Source: Lacibacter sediminis (lineage in GTDB: Bacteria > Bacteroidota > Bacteroidia > Chitinophagales > Chitinophagaceae). Taken from it: a DNA stretch of 64,000 bases. The notes beneath the pieces are model-generated. The model made no database searches and had not been told where the DNA came from. It was given only the letters and a program-made list of their open reading frames with translations. The DNA is taken from the NCBI RefSeq assembly GCF_014168535.1, contig NZ_CP060007.1, positions 4,030,001 through 4,094,000 of the forward strand. The letters are read 5' to 3'. Made by a program: the position numbers and the translations under genes. Of this stretch, positions 33,834 through 42,855 are shown one piece after another. The first letter of the stretch is position 1. Each line of letters opens with the position of its first letter.

Positions 33834-34466
33834 ATGTATCAGCATAATTTAAAATTTCCAGTTCGTTTTGAAGACGAAGAAGAAGATGAACCAAAAGAAA
33901 ATCCGTTAGAGAATTTTACTGCTGCGGCATTTGGTCCTTACAATAAAAAATTCTTAGAGCAACGTAAGATATTTTTCTGGGGTGTAGTGCACGATAACTC
34001 TGCAAAAGAGATCGTCAATAAATTATTGTACCTCGATGCAGTAAAGCCCGGAGAAGAAATTAAACTCTATATCAACAGCCCCGGTGGTGTTGTAACAAGT
34101 GGTATGGTCATTTATGATACCATGAAATTGATCAGCTCACCTGTAAGTACAATTTGTATGGGTATGGCTGCTTCAATGGGTTCTATCCTGTTGAGCGGTG
34201 GCATAAAAGGCAAGCGTTATATTTTCCCAAGTGGTGAAGTAATGATTCATCAGCCAAGTATTGGTGGTGCACAGGGTACAAGTGCTGATCTTGAGATCAT
34301 TGCTACCCAAATTGCCAAAACAAAGGAAATGGGCGCTAAAATACTGGCAGAAAACTGTGGCAAAACAGTTGAACAGGTGTTGAAGGACTTTGACCGTGAT
34401 TACTGGATGGATGCCAAAGAAGCCGTTCAATATGGCATTGTGGATGGTATTCTTGACAAGCTCTGA
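33834..34466 (+). CDS. clpP: ClpP protease subunit (second copy)
   Basis: 210 residues. The triad is also intact: Ser114 in GMAASMGSIL, His139 in EVMIHQPSIGG and the Asp in DFDRDYWM near 188. It differs from the first copy at the N-terminus (acidic FEDEEEDEPKENP) and in the handle region (SADLEIIATQIAKTKE). The two genes are 21 bases apart and surely cotranscribed. Two active paralogues in tandem point to a hetero-oligomeric ClpP in this organism. A terminator follows before clpX. Confidence 0.95.
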   Translation: MYQHNLKFPVRFEDEEEDEPKENPLENFTAAAFGPYNKKFLEQRKIFFWGVVHDNSAKEIVNKLLYLDAVKPGEEIKLYINSPGGVVTSGMVIYDTMKLISSPVSTICMGMAASMGSILLSGGIKGKRYIFPSGEVMIHQPSIGGAQGTSADLEIIATQIAKTKEMGAKILAENCGKTVEQVLKDFDRDYWMDAKEAVQYGIVDGILDKL

Positions 34467-34485
34467 TCATTCATTTACAGCATAC

Positions 34486-34521
34486 AAAGGGATGGAATCT
34501 GTAGTATTCCATCCCTTTTTT
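34486..34521 (+). terminator. Terminator between clpP and clpX
   Basis: AAAGGGATGGAAT and ATTCCATCCCTTT form a perfect 13-base stem with loop CTGTAG, followed by a T-run. Confidence 0.85.
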
Positions 34522-34605
34522 ATCATTATACTAGCGTAATTAAAAAGCATTATTATCTTTGAGTTGGTTTTGTATTATCAAACCAACCTGAAAAATCCAT
34601 TTCAA

Positions 34606-35838
34606 ATGGCGAAAAACAACATGTTGCACTGTTCATTTTGCGGCAGAAGCAGAGACGAAGTAAAGATTTTAATTGCAGGACAGGAAGGACATATTTGCGA
34701 AAACTGTGTAGAACACGCCCAGGAAATCATTGCACAGGAGTTATTACTCCGCAATGAAGCAACTACCTCCAACTTTAAACTGAACGTAAAAAAACCGGTT
34801 GAGATTAAACGGTTTTTAGATGAATACATTATTGGGCAGGATGAGGCCAAAAAAGTATTGGCTGTTGCTGTTTACAATCACTACAAACGTTTAAAGCAAA
34901 AAGCAGAAAGCGAAATTGAAATTGAAAAGAGCAATATTGTAATGGTGGGCGAAACCGGTACCGGTAAAACCTTACTTGCAAAAACCATTGCTCGTTTACT
35001 GAATGTTCCGTTTGCTATTGTTGATGCAACTGTATTTACAGAAGCCGGTTATGTAGGTGAAGATGTGGAAAGCATTCTTACACGCCTGTTACAGGTTTGT
35101 AACTATGATGTGGCGGCGGCTGAAAAAGGCATTGTCTATATTGATGAGATCGATAAAATTGCACGTAAAGGCGACAATCCATCCATCACCCGTGATGTAA
35201 GTGGTGAAGGTGTGCAGCAAGGTATGTTGAAGTTGCTTGAAGGAACAGAAGTATTGGTTCCACCACAAGGCGGACGTAAACATCCTGAACAAAAACTCAT
35301 CAAGATCAACACACAAAATATCCTCTTTATTTGCGGTGGTGCATTTGATGGAATTGACAGAGTGATTGCCCGCAGGGTAAACACCAATGCAATTGGTTTC
35401 AACGTAAACAAAGAAGAACAGGAAAACATGAAGAAGAATCTGTTGCAATATGTAAATGCACAGGATCTGAAATCGTTTGGTTTAATTCCTGAATTACTCG
35501 GACGTTTACCAATTGTTACTTATCTCAATCCATTGGATGCAGAAACACTCCGTGAAATTCTGGTAACACCAAAGAACGCACTCATCAAACAATATCATAA
35601 GTTATTTGAGCTTGAAGGCATTGAACTCATCATTGATAATGATGTGTATGATTTCATGGTGAGCAAAGCAATGGAGTATAAACTTGGTGCGAGAGGTTTA
35701 CGCAGCATCTGCGAAAGCATTTTAACTGATGCCATGTTTGATCTGCCCGGTAGTGATGAAAAACAATTTCATCTTACACTCGACTATGCAATGCACAAGT
35801 TTGATAAGAGCAAACTTGGATTGCTGAAAGTGGCATAA
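34606..35838 (+). CDS. clpX: ATP-dependent Clp protease ATP-binding subunit ClpX
   Basis: 410 residues from the ATG at 34606 (the frame extends to a TTG at 34564, which lies at the promoter). The N-terminal zinc-binding domain has Cys9, Cys12, Cys31 and Cys34. The AAA+ core has Walker A GETGTGKT, VDATVFTEAGYVGEDVES, Walker B VYIDEIDKIA, the pore-loop and sensor region, and ARGLRSICE near the end. It unfolds substrates for ClpP. A -7 box TATCTTTG (34554-34561) gives it its own promoter behind the terminator of clpP. Confidence 0.96.
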   Translation: MAKNNMLHCSFCGRSRDEVKILIAGQEGHICENCVEHAQEIIAQELLLRNEATTSNFKLNVKKPVEIKRFLDEYIIGQDEAKKVLAVAVYNHYKRLKQKAESEIEIEKSNIVMVGETGTGKTLLAKTIARLLNVPFAIVDATVFTEAGYVGEDVESILTRLLQVCNYDVAAAEKGIVYIDEIDKIARKGDNPSITRDVSGEGVQQGMLKLLEGTEVLVPPQGGRKHPEQKLIKINTQNILFICGGAFDGIDRVIARRVNTNAIGFNVNKEEQENMKKNLLQYVNAQDLKSFGLIPELLGRLPIVTYLNPLDAETLREILVTPKNALIKQYHKLFELEGIELIIDNDVYDFMVSKAMEYKLGARGLRSICESILTDAMFDLPGSDEKQFHLTLDYAMHKFDKSKLGLLKVA

Positions 35839-35884
35839 AGAAGTACGAGATACGAAGTAAGAAGTACGAATGTGAACTATATTG

Positions 35885-35917
35885 AAACCTGCTGAAAAAT
35901 TTCAGCAGGTTTTTTGT
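35885..35917 (+). terminator. Terminator after clpX
   Basis: AAACCTGCTGAAA and TTTCAGCAGGTTT form a perfect 13-base stem with loop AA, followed by a T-run. Confidence 0.85.
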
Positions 35918-36050
35918 TTGAAGAAGATGGAGTCGCAGATAACACGGATGATTCGGATGAACATAGATTTAAAATCCATTTACAAAATCTATGTCATCCT
36001 TGTTCCAGTCCAACATTCAACCTTTAACTTTAAACTTTAAACAAGCAACT

Positions 36051-36224
36051 ATGCAAGACCTCATCAACCGTTTAATGGCCGAAGGATTAACTGAACAGCA
36101 AGCCTATAAATCAATAGAAGTGATCAAGAATTTTGCAAAAGAGAAGTTTCCCATCTTCGGCGGAGCCATCGATAAATTGTTTGATAAGTATGGACCGAAA
36201 GACGAAGATGATTTTCTTGATTAA
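36051..36224 (+). CDS. Small helical protein (hypothetical)
   Basis: 57 residues from the ATG at 36051; an in-frame extension to 35991 runs over intergenic repeat words and is unlikely. The sequence MQDLINRLMAEGLTEQQAYKSIEVIKNF is an amphipathic helix pair, followed by KFPIFGGAIDKLFDKYG and an acidic end. Similar small proteins occur in Bacteroidota, but I know no function. Confidence 0.65.
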   Translation: MQDLINRLMAEGLTEQQAYKSIEVIKNFAKEKFPIFGGAIDKLFDKYGPKDEDDFLD

Positions 36225-36232
36225 ATAACGAA

Positions 36233-36252
36233 GCCGCTCCTTTCGGAGCGGC
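36233..36252. terminator. GC-rich hairpin between convergent genes
   Basis: GCCGCTCC and GGAGCGGC pair around TTTC. The following CGCTTTCTCT is a poor T-tract, but the position between two converging genes suggests a shared terminator. Confidence 0.5.
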
Positions 36253-36275
36253 CGCTTTCTCTCATGCTTGATTAC

Positions 36276-37415
36276 TTATTTTAATTGCTCACGGGCAATA
36301 ACGATCTTTTGTATTTCACTGGTTCCTTCTCCAATTGTACACAACTTCGAATCTCGATAATATTTTTCAACCGGAAAGTCTTTTGTATAACCGTAACCGC
36401 CAAAAATCTGAACCGCATCATTACTAACTCTAACAGCAACCTCACTTGCATAATATTTGGCCATCGCACCGGCCTCAGTCACTTTTTCACCACGGTTCTT
36501 GAGATCAGCAGCTTTCATGATAAGCAATTCAGCAGCGGCGATCTCTGTTGCCATATCTGCTAATTTAAAAGAAATTCCCTGAAAATTTGCAATTGGCTGA
36601 TCAAATTGATGGCGTTCCTGAGAATATTTTAATGCAGCCTCAAACGCACCTTTTGCAATACCCAACGATAATGCTGCAATAGAGATACGACCACCGTCTA
36701 ATATTTTCAAAGCCTGGCGAAAACCATCTCCAACTTTACCAATTCTGTTTGCATCTGGTATGCGGCAATTATCAAAGATCATTTCAGACGTTTCGCTGGC
36801 ACGCATTCCTAACTTATTTTCTTTTTTACCAGCTTTAAAACCGGGGGTTCCCCTTTCAACAATAAATGCTGTGGAGTTACCACTCACTCTTGGCTCACCC
36901 GTACGGGCAATAACAACTGCAACTTCTGCACTAATTCCATGTGTGATCCAGCATTTGGTACCATTTAACACCCAATCATCCCCATCTTTCACCGCTGTTG
37001 TTTGCATATTACCTGCATCGCTTCCGGTGTTTGGTTCTGTTAAACCCCAGGCGCCGATCCATTCACCACTTGCAAGCTTTGGCAAATATTTTTTCTTCTG
37101 ATCCTCGTTCGCACAATACAAAATATGACCGGTACAAAGTGAGTTATGAGCTGCAAGGCTTAACCCAACTGAACCACAAACTTTCGCTGTTTCTACAATG
37201 GCCGCCACATATTCGTAGTAGTTAAATCCGCTTCCACCATACTCTTCAGGAACAAACATGCCCATCAATCCTAGCTTACCCATTTCCTGCAACACATCTT
37301 TTGGGAAATGCTGGGTTTCATCCCACTCCATCACATGCGGTTTAATGTGTTTGTGTGCAAAATCCTTTGCCACCTGCGCTACCTGCTGAGTTATTTCGTT
37401 TTGTTTAAAATCCAT
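36276..37415 (-). CDS. Acyl-CoA dehydrogenase
   Basis: 379 residues, short-chain type. Conserved blocks: EYGGSGFNYYEYVAAIVE near 57, GAWGLTEPNTGSDAGNM near 123 (FAD contact), CWITHGISAEVAVVIART, and IFGGYGYTKDFPVEKYYRDSKLCTIGEGTSEIQ near the end with the catalytic Glu363. It introduces the alpha-beta double bond in fatty or branched acyl-CoA using FAD, passing electrons to ETF. It is a monocistronic gene; substrate length cannot be fixed from sequence alone. Confidence 0.94.
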   Translation of the reverse strand: MDFKQNEITQQVAQVAKDFAHKHIKPHVMEWDETQHFPKDVLQEMGKLGLMGMFVPEEYGGSGFNYYEYVAAIVETAKVCGSVGLSLAAHNSLCTGHILYCANEDQKKKYLPKLASGEWIGAWGLTEPNTGSDAGNMQTTAVKDGDDWVLNGTKCWITHGISAEVAVVIARTGEPRVSGNSTAFIVERGTPGFKAGKKENKLGMRASETSEMIFDNCRIPDANRIGKVGDGFRQALKILDGGRISIAALSLGIAKGAFEAALKYSQERHQFDQPIANFQGISFKLADMATEIAAAELLIMKAADLKNRGEKVTEAGAMAKYYASEVAVRVSNDAVQIFGGYGYTKDFPVEKYYRDSKLCTIGEGTSEIQKIVIAREQLK

Positions 37416-37587
37416 CGTCTGTTTATTTATTCCCGATCTGCCATTAAAATAAGTTGAGCCATGAACTGACTCTCAAACCAGCACCATGACTCAACTGTTT
37501 TACATGTAGCAATCAATCGAAACGGCACTGCAAATATAGGCGAACACTAACATATGTTAGCAAAAAATAGGGAAGAAAATTTTCCCC

Positions 37588-38556
37588 TTACTTTACTGTA
37601 AGATAAGGACTGATTTTCCGATAAAGTGCTTCATCGATGGCACCGATTTTTTGCAGATCGGTAATTGTGGAGAAATTACCATGCTGGCTCCTGTATTGCA
37701 CAATGGAATTGGCCACGGAAAAACCTATGTACGGATGTGCTTTTAACTGTTCAACTGTGGAATTGTTCACATCAATTTGGTTGATGGATGAGCTGCCAAG
37801 TCGTAATTGCTGTTTCACTTTCTGGAAAACAGAATCGGGCAAACCATAAGTTTCCCCAACCTGTTCTATGGAAACAAACCCACCAAGTTTCGTACGAAAG
37901 TTAACGATGCGCCTTGCGTAAGCTGAGCCAATTCCTTTCAGCTGTTTCCAGGTTGTTGTGTCTGCATGATTAATATCAACAACAGCTGCATTGTATTCCT
38001 TTCGATCGGTTTTAATTTCATTCGAAACGATTGCCGGCTCCCTGACAGGTTTTGCTATTGTTTCAATTTGAATATAGGGCGCCAACCTTTTATACTCATC
38101 CGAATGCAAACCATAAATCCGTTGCAGGTCTGCAGCTTTATAAAACTTCCCACCCTTAGTTCTGTATTTAAGGATCGTTTGAATGGTTTTATCCCGCAAA
38201 CCTAAACGCTTCCATTCTTCGGCAGTTGCTGCGTTGGGATCAAATGCAAACAACTCACCTGCTGTTTTTTCCCGCCTGTATTTTTCAAATCTTGATTCCT
38301 TTGGTTGATAAAGATCAGCATCGGAATAAGAAGCAGTGGATTGTTCATTTTTATCAGGCAATATTTCAAGTGCGGTCAGCTCACGTTGTGCGGCAGTATC
38401 AACTACCAATTCAATATCACTTTTTACAAGAAACGGGAAAAGAGTAGGCAAAAGGGAGAACAGCAACGCCAATGATCCTAAGATGATGATGGCATTACGT
38501 TCTTTTTTTGTGAAGGAGAAGTATTCCTTCACCCATTTGGTTTGGGTAAACTGCAT
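37588..38556 (-). CDS. ComEA-like helix-hairpin-helix protein, membrane-anchored
   Basis: 322 residues from the ATG at 38556. One transmembrane helix near residues 25-45 follows a KKERN stretch. The C-terminal part has repeated helix-hairpin-helix motifs (IGSAYARRIVNFR near 210, HPYIGFSVANSIVQYR near 282, IGAIDEALYRKISPYL at the end) and a related first unit (LGLRDKTIQTILKYR near 120). These bind double-stranded DNA without sequence preference. A role in DNA uptake or envelope-bound DNA handling is inferred from ComEA; no com genes are adjacent. Confidence 0.82.
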   Translation of the reverse strand: MQFTQTKWVKEYFSFTKKERNAIIILGSLALLFSLLPTLFPFLVKSDIELVVDTAAQRELTALEILPDKNEQSTASYSDADLYQPKESRFEKYRREKTAGELFAFDPNAATAEEWKRLGLRDKTIQTILKYRTKGGKFYKAADLQRIYGLHSDEYKRLAPYIQIETIAKPVREPAIVSNEIKTDRKEYNAAVVDINHADTTTWKQLKGIGSAYARRIVNFRTKLGGFVSIEQVGETYGLPDSVFQKVKQQLRLGSSSINQIDVNNSTVEQLKAHPYIGFSVANSIVQYRSQHGNFSTITDLQKIGAIDEALYRKISPYLTVK

Positions 38557-38612
38557 ACCTCTAAAATAGCAGTTGAGCAAGGAAAATGAAATACTACAAA
38601 GCGGGTAGTTTC

Positions 38613-39389
38613 TTATAAATTCAGCACTAATCCATCATAACCCAGATGGATACCTGAGGGTAATTCTTTAGTAATTGCTGCGTGTAAACCTAACTGATGA
38701 CTGATATGTGTGAAATATGCTTCCGGAATTTCCAATTCCTGCACAAGTTCAACAGCTTCTTCAAGATTGTAATGTGAAATATGTTTTTCTTTTCGAAGTG
38801 CATTCAACACCATTGCCTTACTGCCTTTGATCTTTTGCTTTTCGTTTTCTTCAATATAATTCGCATCGGTGATATAGGTAAACGGTCCGAAACGAAATCC
38901 ATAGACCGGCATTTTCATATGCCAAACCAAAACAGGTTGAATGTTAAGATCATTGATTGTAAACGGTTCTTCTGTGATCGTATGAAGATCGATCTCAGGA
39001 ACACCCGGGTAACGGGTATCTGAAAACGCATAATAAAAATCACGACGCAGTGCTTCTTCTGTGAGGTAATTGCAGTACACCTTCATTGGTTTTTGACTGA
39101 TGTAATTAAATGCACGTACATCATCTAAACCTGCAATATGATCTCTGTGTGGGTGTGTAAAAATGATGGCATCAACTTTTTTTATTCCAAGCCGAAGCAT
39201 CTGATAACGGAAATCAGGAGTGGTATCAACAATAATGGTTGTTTCTGCTGTTTCAACCATAATGCTGCTGCGAAGACGGTTATCCTTTGGATCAGTTGAC
39301 GTACATACTTCACAATCGCAACCGATCATTGGCACACCACTGCTGGTGCCTGTTCCTAAAAAAGTGATTTTGATGGGAGGATAACTCAC
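38613..39389 (-). CDS. MBL-fold metallo-hydrolase (PhnP-like)
   Basis: 258 residues. The N-terminus FLGTGTSSGVPMIGCDCEVCTS is typical of the PhnP-like group of metallo-beta-lactamase proteins, with Cys residues that may hold an extra zinc. The HxHxDH motif is THPHRDHIAGLDDVR near 75, followed by further metal ligands (VWHMKMPVYG, TDANYIEE, YFTHISHQLGLH). It probably hydrolyses a phosphodiester; the substrate is unknown. Single gene, minus strand. Confidence 0.87.
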   Translation of the reverse strand: MSYPPIKITFLGTGTSSGVPMIGCDCEVCTSTDPKDNRLRSSIMVETAETTIIVDTTPDFRYQMLRLGIKKVDAIIFTHPHRDHIAGLDDVRAFNYISQKPMKVYCNYLTEEALRRDFYYAFSDTRYPGVPEIDLHTITEEPFTINDLNIQPVLVWHMKMPVYGFRFGPFTYITDANYIEENEKQKIKGSKAMVLNALRKEKHISHYNLEEAVELVQELEIPEAYFTHISHQLGLHAAITKELPSGIHLGYDGLVLNL

Positions 39390-39484
39390 CGGGTAAATTT
39401 ATAAATGAAAAATTGAAAATGAGAAATGAAAAAGTACCGTTCATAGTGATTTATCTTCTTCATTTTTAATTTCTCATTCTTCAT

Positions 39485-39778
39485 TTATGATTCGTCATTT
39501 GTAGCATTTGCTTTTGCTTCAGCCAATGCCATTACTTCTTCATAAAGCTTTTGTGAACCGGCTGTGAGCGCATCGAAGTTGATGTTCACTTGTGGAATAA
39601 GTTCGAGCAAGGTGTTGATACGGCTTTCCTGCATCAGGAATTTATTGAGCACCACTACCTTCTTCTGCTCAAGAATACAATAACCACTCTGGAAAGTACC
39701 ACGTTCGTAACGCACAACGTAGCCGCTTTCTTCAAGCACATCTTCTAATTTATCTAATGTTGTTTGATTCAGTTTCAT
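39485..39778 (-). CDS. Conserved small protein (hypothetical)
   Basis: 97 residues from the second Met (39778). The sequence LDKLEDVLEESGYVVRYERGTFQSGYCILEQKKVVVLNKFL is well ordered, a helix followed by beta strands. It is the kind of small protein found throughout Bacteroidota, but without an assigned role. No membrane segment. Confidence 0.7.
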   Translation of the reverse strand: MKLNQTTLDKLEDVLEESGYVVRYERGTFQSGYCILEQKKVVVLNKFLMQESRINTLLELIPQVNINFDALTAGSQKLYEEVMALAEAKANATNDES

Positions 39779-39901
39779 GCCCAATCCCCGAAGGGATCTT
39801 TAGTTCGTTGCAAATTTACCGTTACTGCTGCTCATAACCTGTTTCACCGGAAAGGACTTTTCCACAGTCGGGCTTTCGTACTTTTTAATTCGTATTTTCT
39901 G

Positions 39902-41458
39902 TTATTTGCTCGTCATCCTCACCACCGGAATGATCATTTCTTCCAAACTCACGCCGCCATGCTGAAACGTATTACGGTAATAGTTCACATAATAGTTGTA
40001 ATTATTCGGATAACAGAGATACATATCTTCTCTTGCAAAAATGAACGACGAATTCACATTGGGCATGGGCAAACCGGCTTCAGCAGGATCACGAAAAGCC
40101 AATACTTCTTTTGGTTCGAAGTTGAGATTGCGGCCGTGCTTATAACGAATGTTGGTAGTTGTTTCTTTGTCGCCGATCACTTTCGATGGTTTCTGTACAC
40201 GGATACTTCCATGATCAGTCGCCATAACAATATTGATCTTCTTATCAGCGATCTTTTTCAACGCCTGGTTAAGCGGCGAATGTTCGAACCAACTGGTGGT
40301 AATGCTGCGGTAACTTTTTTCATCATTTGCCAGTTCTTTCAACACTTCCATTTCGGTGCGTGCGTGACTGAGCATATCCACAAAATTGTAAACTATCACA
40401 TTGATATCATTCTGCAACAGGTTATGAATATTATTCACCAATTCCTGGCCTGCATGATGGTTCAATACTTTGGTAAAGGAAACTTTCAAATCACCCTTTC
40501 CCAATCGCTTTAACTGCTCTCTGAAAAATTCTTCTTCATGCAGGTTCTTTCCGCCTTCATCATTATCATTCTTCCATTGTTTGGGGAATTTCTTTTCAAT
40601 ATCAACAGGCAATAAACCACTGAAAATAGCATTGCGACTGTATTGTGTTGCTGTTGGGAGAATTGCATAGAATGATTCTTCTTCTGCTATGCGGAAGTTC
40701 TCAGCAAAAATTGGTTGAATAGCTTTCCATTGATCGAAACGAAGGTTGTCGATAAGGATAAAAAACAACGGCACTCCTTTCTCAGCGTGAGGCAACACCT
40801 TAAACTGAAATAAGGTATGGCTCATAATGGGCGCTTCCGCCGATTTTGGTTTCAACCAACTTGCATAATGCCTTGAAATGTATTTGAAGTACTCATTGTT
40901 GGCTTCGCTTTTTTGCTGCTGCAATACTTCACTCATTTCCGGGCTATCGGCCTTGCTCATCTCCAGTTCCCAATACACAAGTTTTTTATAAATATCCATC
41001 CACTCATTGTAATTGGGATTGCTGTTGAGTGCCATGAACAAATTCCGGAATTGTTGCTGGTAGGCAGATGTTGTTTTTTCGCTCACCAATCTTTTGTTAT
41101 CAATGATCTTTTTTAAACTCAGCAATACCTGGTTTGGATTAACCGGTTTGATAAGATAATCACTGATTTGTGAACCAATGGCATCGTCCATCAGGTTCTC
41201 CGTTTCATTTTTGGTGATGAGTACAACAGGTATTGATTGATTGACTTCTTTGATCTTCGTCAATGTTTCCAAACCGGTTATGCCTGGCATAGTTTCATCC
41301 ATCAACACCACATCAACAAAGTTTTCTTTTACATAGTCAATGGCATCAAACCCATTGGTGAGTGTATGTACTTCGTAGCCTTTATTTTCGAGGAAGAGTT
41401 TCTGTGATTGCAGACTTTCAATTTCATCATCAACCCAAAGAATTTTTGCTAATGCCAT
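39902..41458 (-). CDS. porX: PorX, response regulator with PglZ domain (type IX secretion control)
   Basis: 518 residues. Residues 1-120 are a receiver domain with DDE at 10-12, phospho-acceptor Asp54 (LMDETMPG) and Lys of LIKPVNPNQ. From about residue 200 a PglZ alkaline-phosphatase-like domain follows (FILIDNLRFDQWKAI, LPTATQYSRNAIFSGL, ATDHGSIRVQKPS, with Thr/Asp/His metal ligands). This architecture is PorX, which with the kinase PorY controls type IX secretion. PorY is not nearby. It is a single gene transcribed away from the HD hydrolase. Confidence 0.93.
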   Translation of the reverse strand: MALAKILWVDDEIESLQSQKLFLENKGYEVHTLTNGFDAIDYVKENFVDVVLMDETMPGITGLETLTKIKEVNQSIPVVLITKNETENLMDDAIGSQISDYLIKPVNPNQVLLSLKKIIDNKRLVSEKTTSAYQQQFRNLFMALNSNPNYNEWMDIYKKLVYWELEMSKADSPEMSEVLQQQKSEANNEYFKYISRHYASWLKPKSAEAPIMSHTLFQFKVLPHAEKGVPLFFILIDNLRFDQWKAIQPIFAENFRIAEEESFYAILPTATQYSRNAIFSGLLPVDIEKKFPKQWKNDNDEGGKNLHEEEFFREQLKRLGKGDLKVSFTKVLNHHAGQELVNNIHNLLQNDINVIVYNFVDMLSHARTEMEVLKELANDEKSYRSITTSWFEHSPLNQALKKIADKKINIVMATDHGSIRVQKPSKVIGDKETTTNIRYKHGRNLNFEPKEVLAFRDPAEAGLPMPNVNSSFIFAREDMYLCYPNNYNYYVNYYRNTFQHGGVSLEEMIIPVVRMTSK

Positions 41459-41560
41459 GCTTATTGGTTTAAAACAAAAGTTAAGTGCTCAAGGTACAAG
41501 TTTCAGACCACAAGCCATTACCTTTGCACACTTGCTGCCTTGATATTTAACAGATTAACA

Positions 41561-42778
41561 ATGAAATTCAGGAAAATAGTAAATGATCCGGTTTATGGTT
41601 TTATCACGTTTGATGATGAGCTGATCTATAAAATACTCTCCCATCCTTTTTACCAGCGTTTACGCCGTATTCATCAAATGGCAATGGCACATTTAGTTTA
41701 CCCCGGTGCGGTACATACAAGATTGCATCACAGCATGGGTGCTTACCATCTTATGTGCCAGGCGTTAACAGAATTAAGAAACAAGGGTGTAGAAATAACA
41801 GCAGAAGAAGAGCAGGCAGCAAAACTGGCAATATTACTGCATGATGTAGGCCATGGTCCCTTCAGTCATGCATTGGAACATGTGTTGATCGAAGATGTGC
41901 ATCACGAAGAAATCTCCTTACTCATTTTTGAACATCTCAATAAAGAATTTAACGGGGCACTTGACTTGGCTATCTCCATTTTTAAAGGCACATATCACAA
42001 ACTTTTTTTGCATCAGCTCATCAGCAGTCAGTTAGATGTTGACCGAATGGATTACCTCACCCGTGATAGTTTTTATAGCGGGGTGAGCGAAGGCGTAATT
42101 GGTTACGACCGTATCATAAAAATGATGGTTGTGCATAATAACGAATTGATGGTGGAAGAAAAAGCAGTGTACAGTATTGAAAAATTTCTTGTTGCCCGCA
42201 GATTGATGTATTGGCAGGCTTACCTCCACAAAACAGTATTGAGCGCAGAAAATATGCTTGTGAAGATACTTGACCGTGCAAGGGTATTGGCAAAAGAGGA
42301 AACGGGGGCGTTTTCATCCAATCCTATTTTGGATGAATTTCTTCGTACGACACAATCCGCCACGTTTATCCGAAATAACCTGGCTAAATTTTGCGAACTG
42401 GATGATTATGATGTATTGGCATCGATCAAAAAATGGATGCACCACCCTGATAAAGTATTAAGCACGCTCAGCCAGTGGTTGTTAAACCGTAATATGCTTA
42501 AAACAAAACTGCAGATGCAGCCGTTTAACGAAAAAGAAATTGAAGCCGTGCAGCGAAAGGCAATGGAACAATTGTCGTTAAACAGCGAAGAAGTTGGATA
42601 TTTTGTGTTTAACGGCATTGCCGAAAACAGGATGTACAACCCCGGCAACGAGCATATCAATATTCTTTATAAAGACGGAACGGTTAAAGATATATCAGAA
42701 ATAGAGTATGGTTTGATCCATAAAGCTATCGCCAGCCCCGTTCGTAAGTTCTATCTTTGTCGGCCTGCACTTCAGTAA
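41561..42778 (+). CDS. HD-domain phosphohydrolase (dNTPase-like)
   Basis: 405 residues from the ATG at 41561. The HD metal motif is HSMGAYHLMCQ near 55 and LLHDVGHGPFSHALEH near 90, then QLDVDRMDYLTRDSFYSGV near 165. It resembles the YwfO/SAMHD1-like family that hydrolyses deoxynucleoside triphosphates or other phosphate esters. A promoter box TACCTTTG lies at 41519-41526. It is followed by lpxD with a 77-base gap. Confidence 0.86.
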   Translation: MKFRKIVNDPVYGFITFDDELIYKILSHPFYQRLRRIHQMAMAHLVYPGAVHTRLHHSMGAYHLMCQALTELRNKGVEITAEEEQAAKLAILLHDVGHGPFSHALEHVLIEDVHHEEISLLIFEHLNKEFNGALDLAISIFKGTYHKLFLHQLISSQLDVDRMDYLTRDSFYSGVSEGVIGYDRIIKMMVVHNNELMVEEKAVYSIEKFLVARRLMYWQAYLHKTVLSAENMLVKILDRARVLAKEETGAFSSNPILDEFLRTTQSATFIRNNLAKFCELDDYDVLASIKKWMHHPDKVLSTLSQWLLNRNMLKTKLQMQPFNEKEIEAVQRKAMEQLSLNSEEVGYFVFNGIAENRMYNPGNEHINILYKDGTVKDISEIEYGLIHKAIASPVRKFYLCRPALQ

Positions 42779-42855
42779 AAAGTGCACAAATGGCAAAGTA
42801 AAAGATTGTTTCGCATCGTTTTTGAAAGTAACTTTAAAACATTAAGACAGGATAC

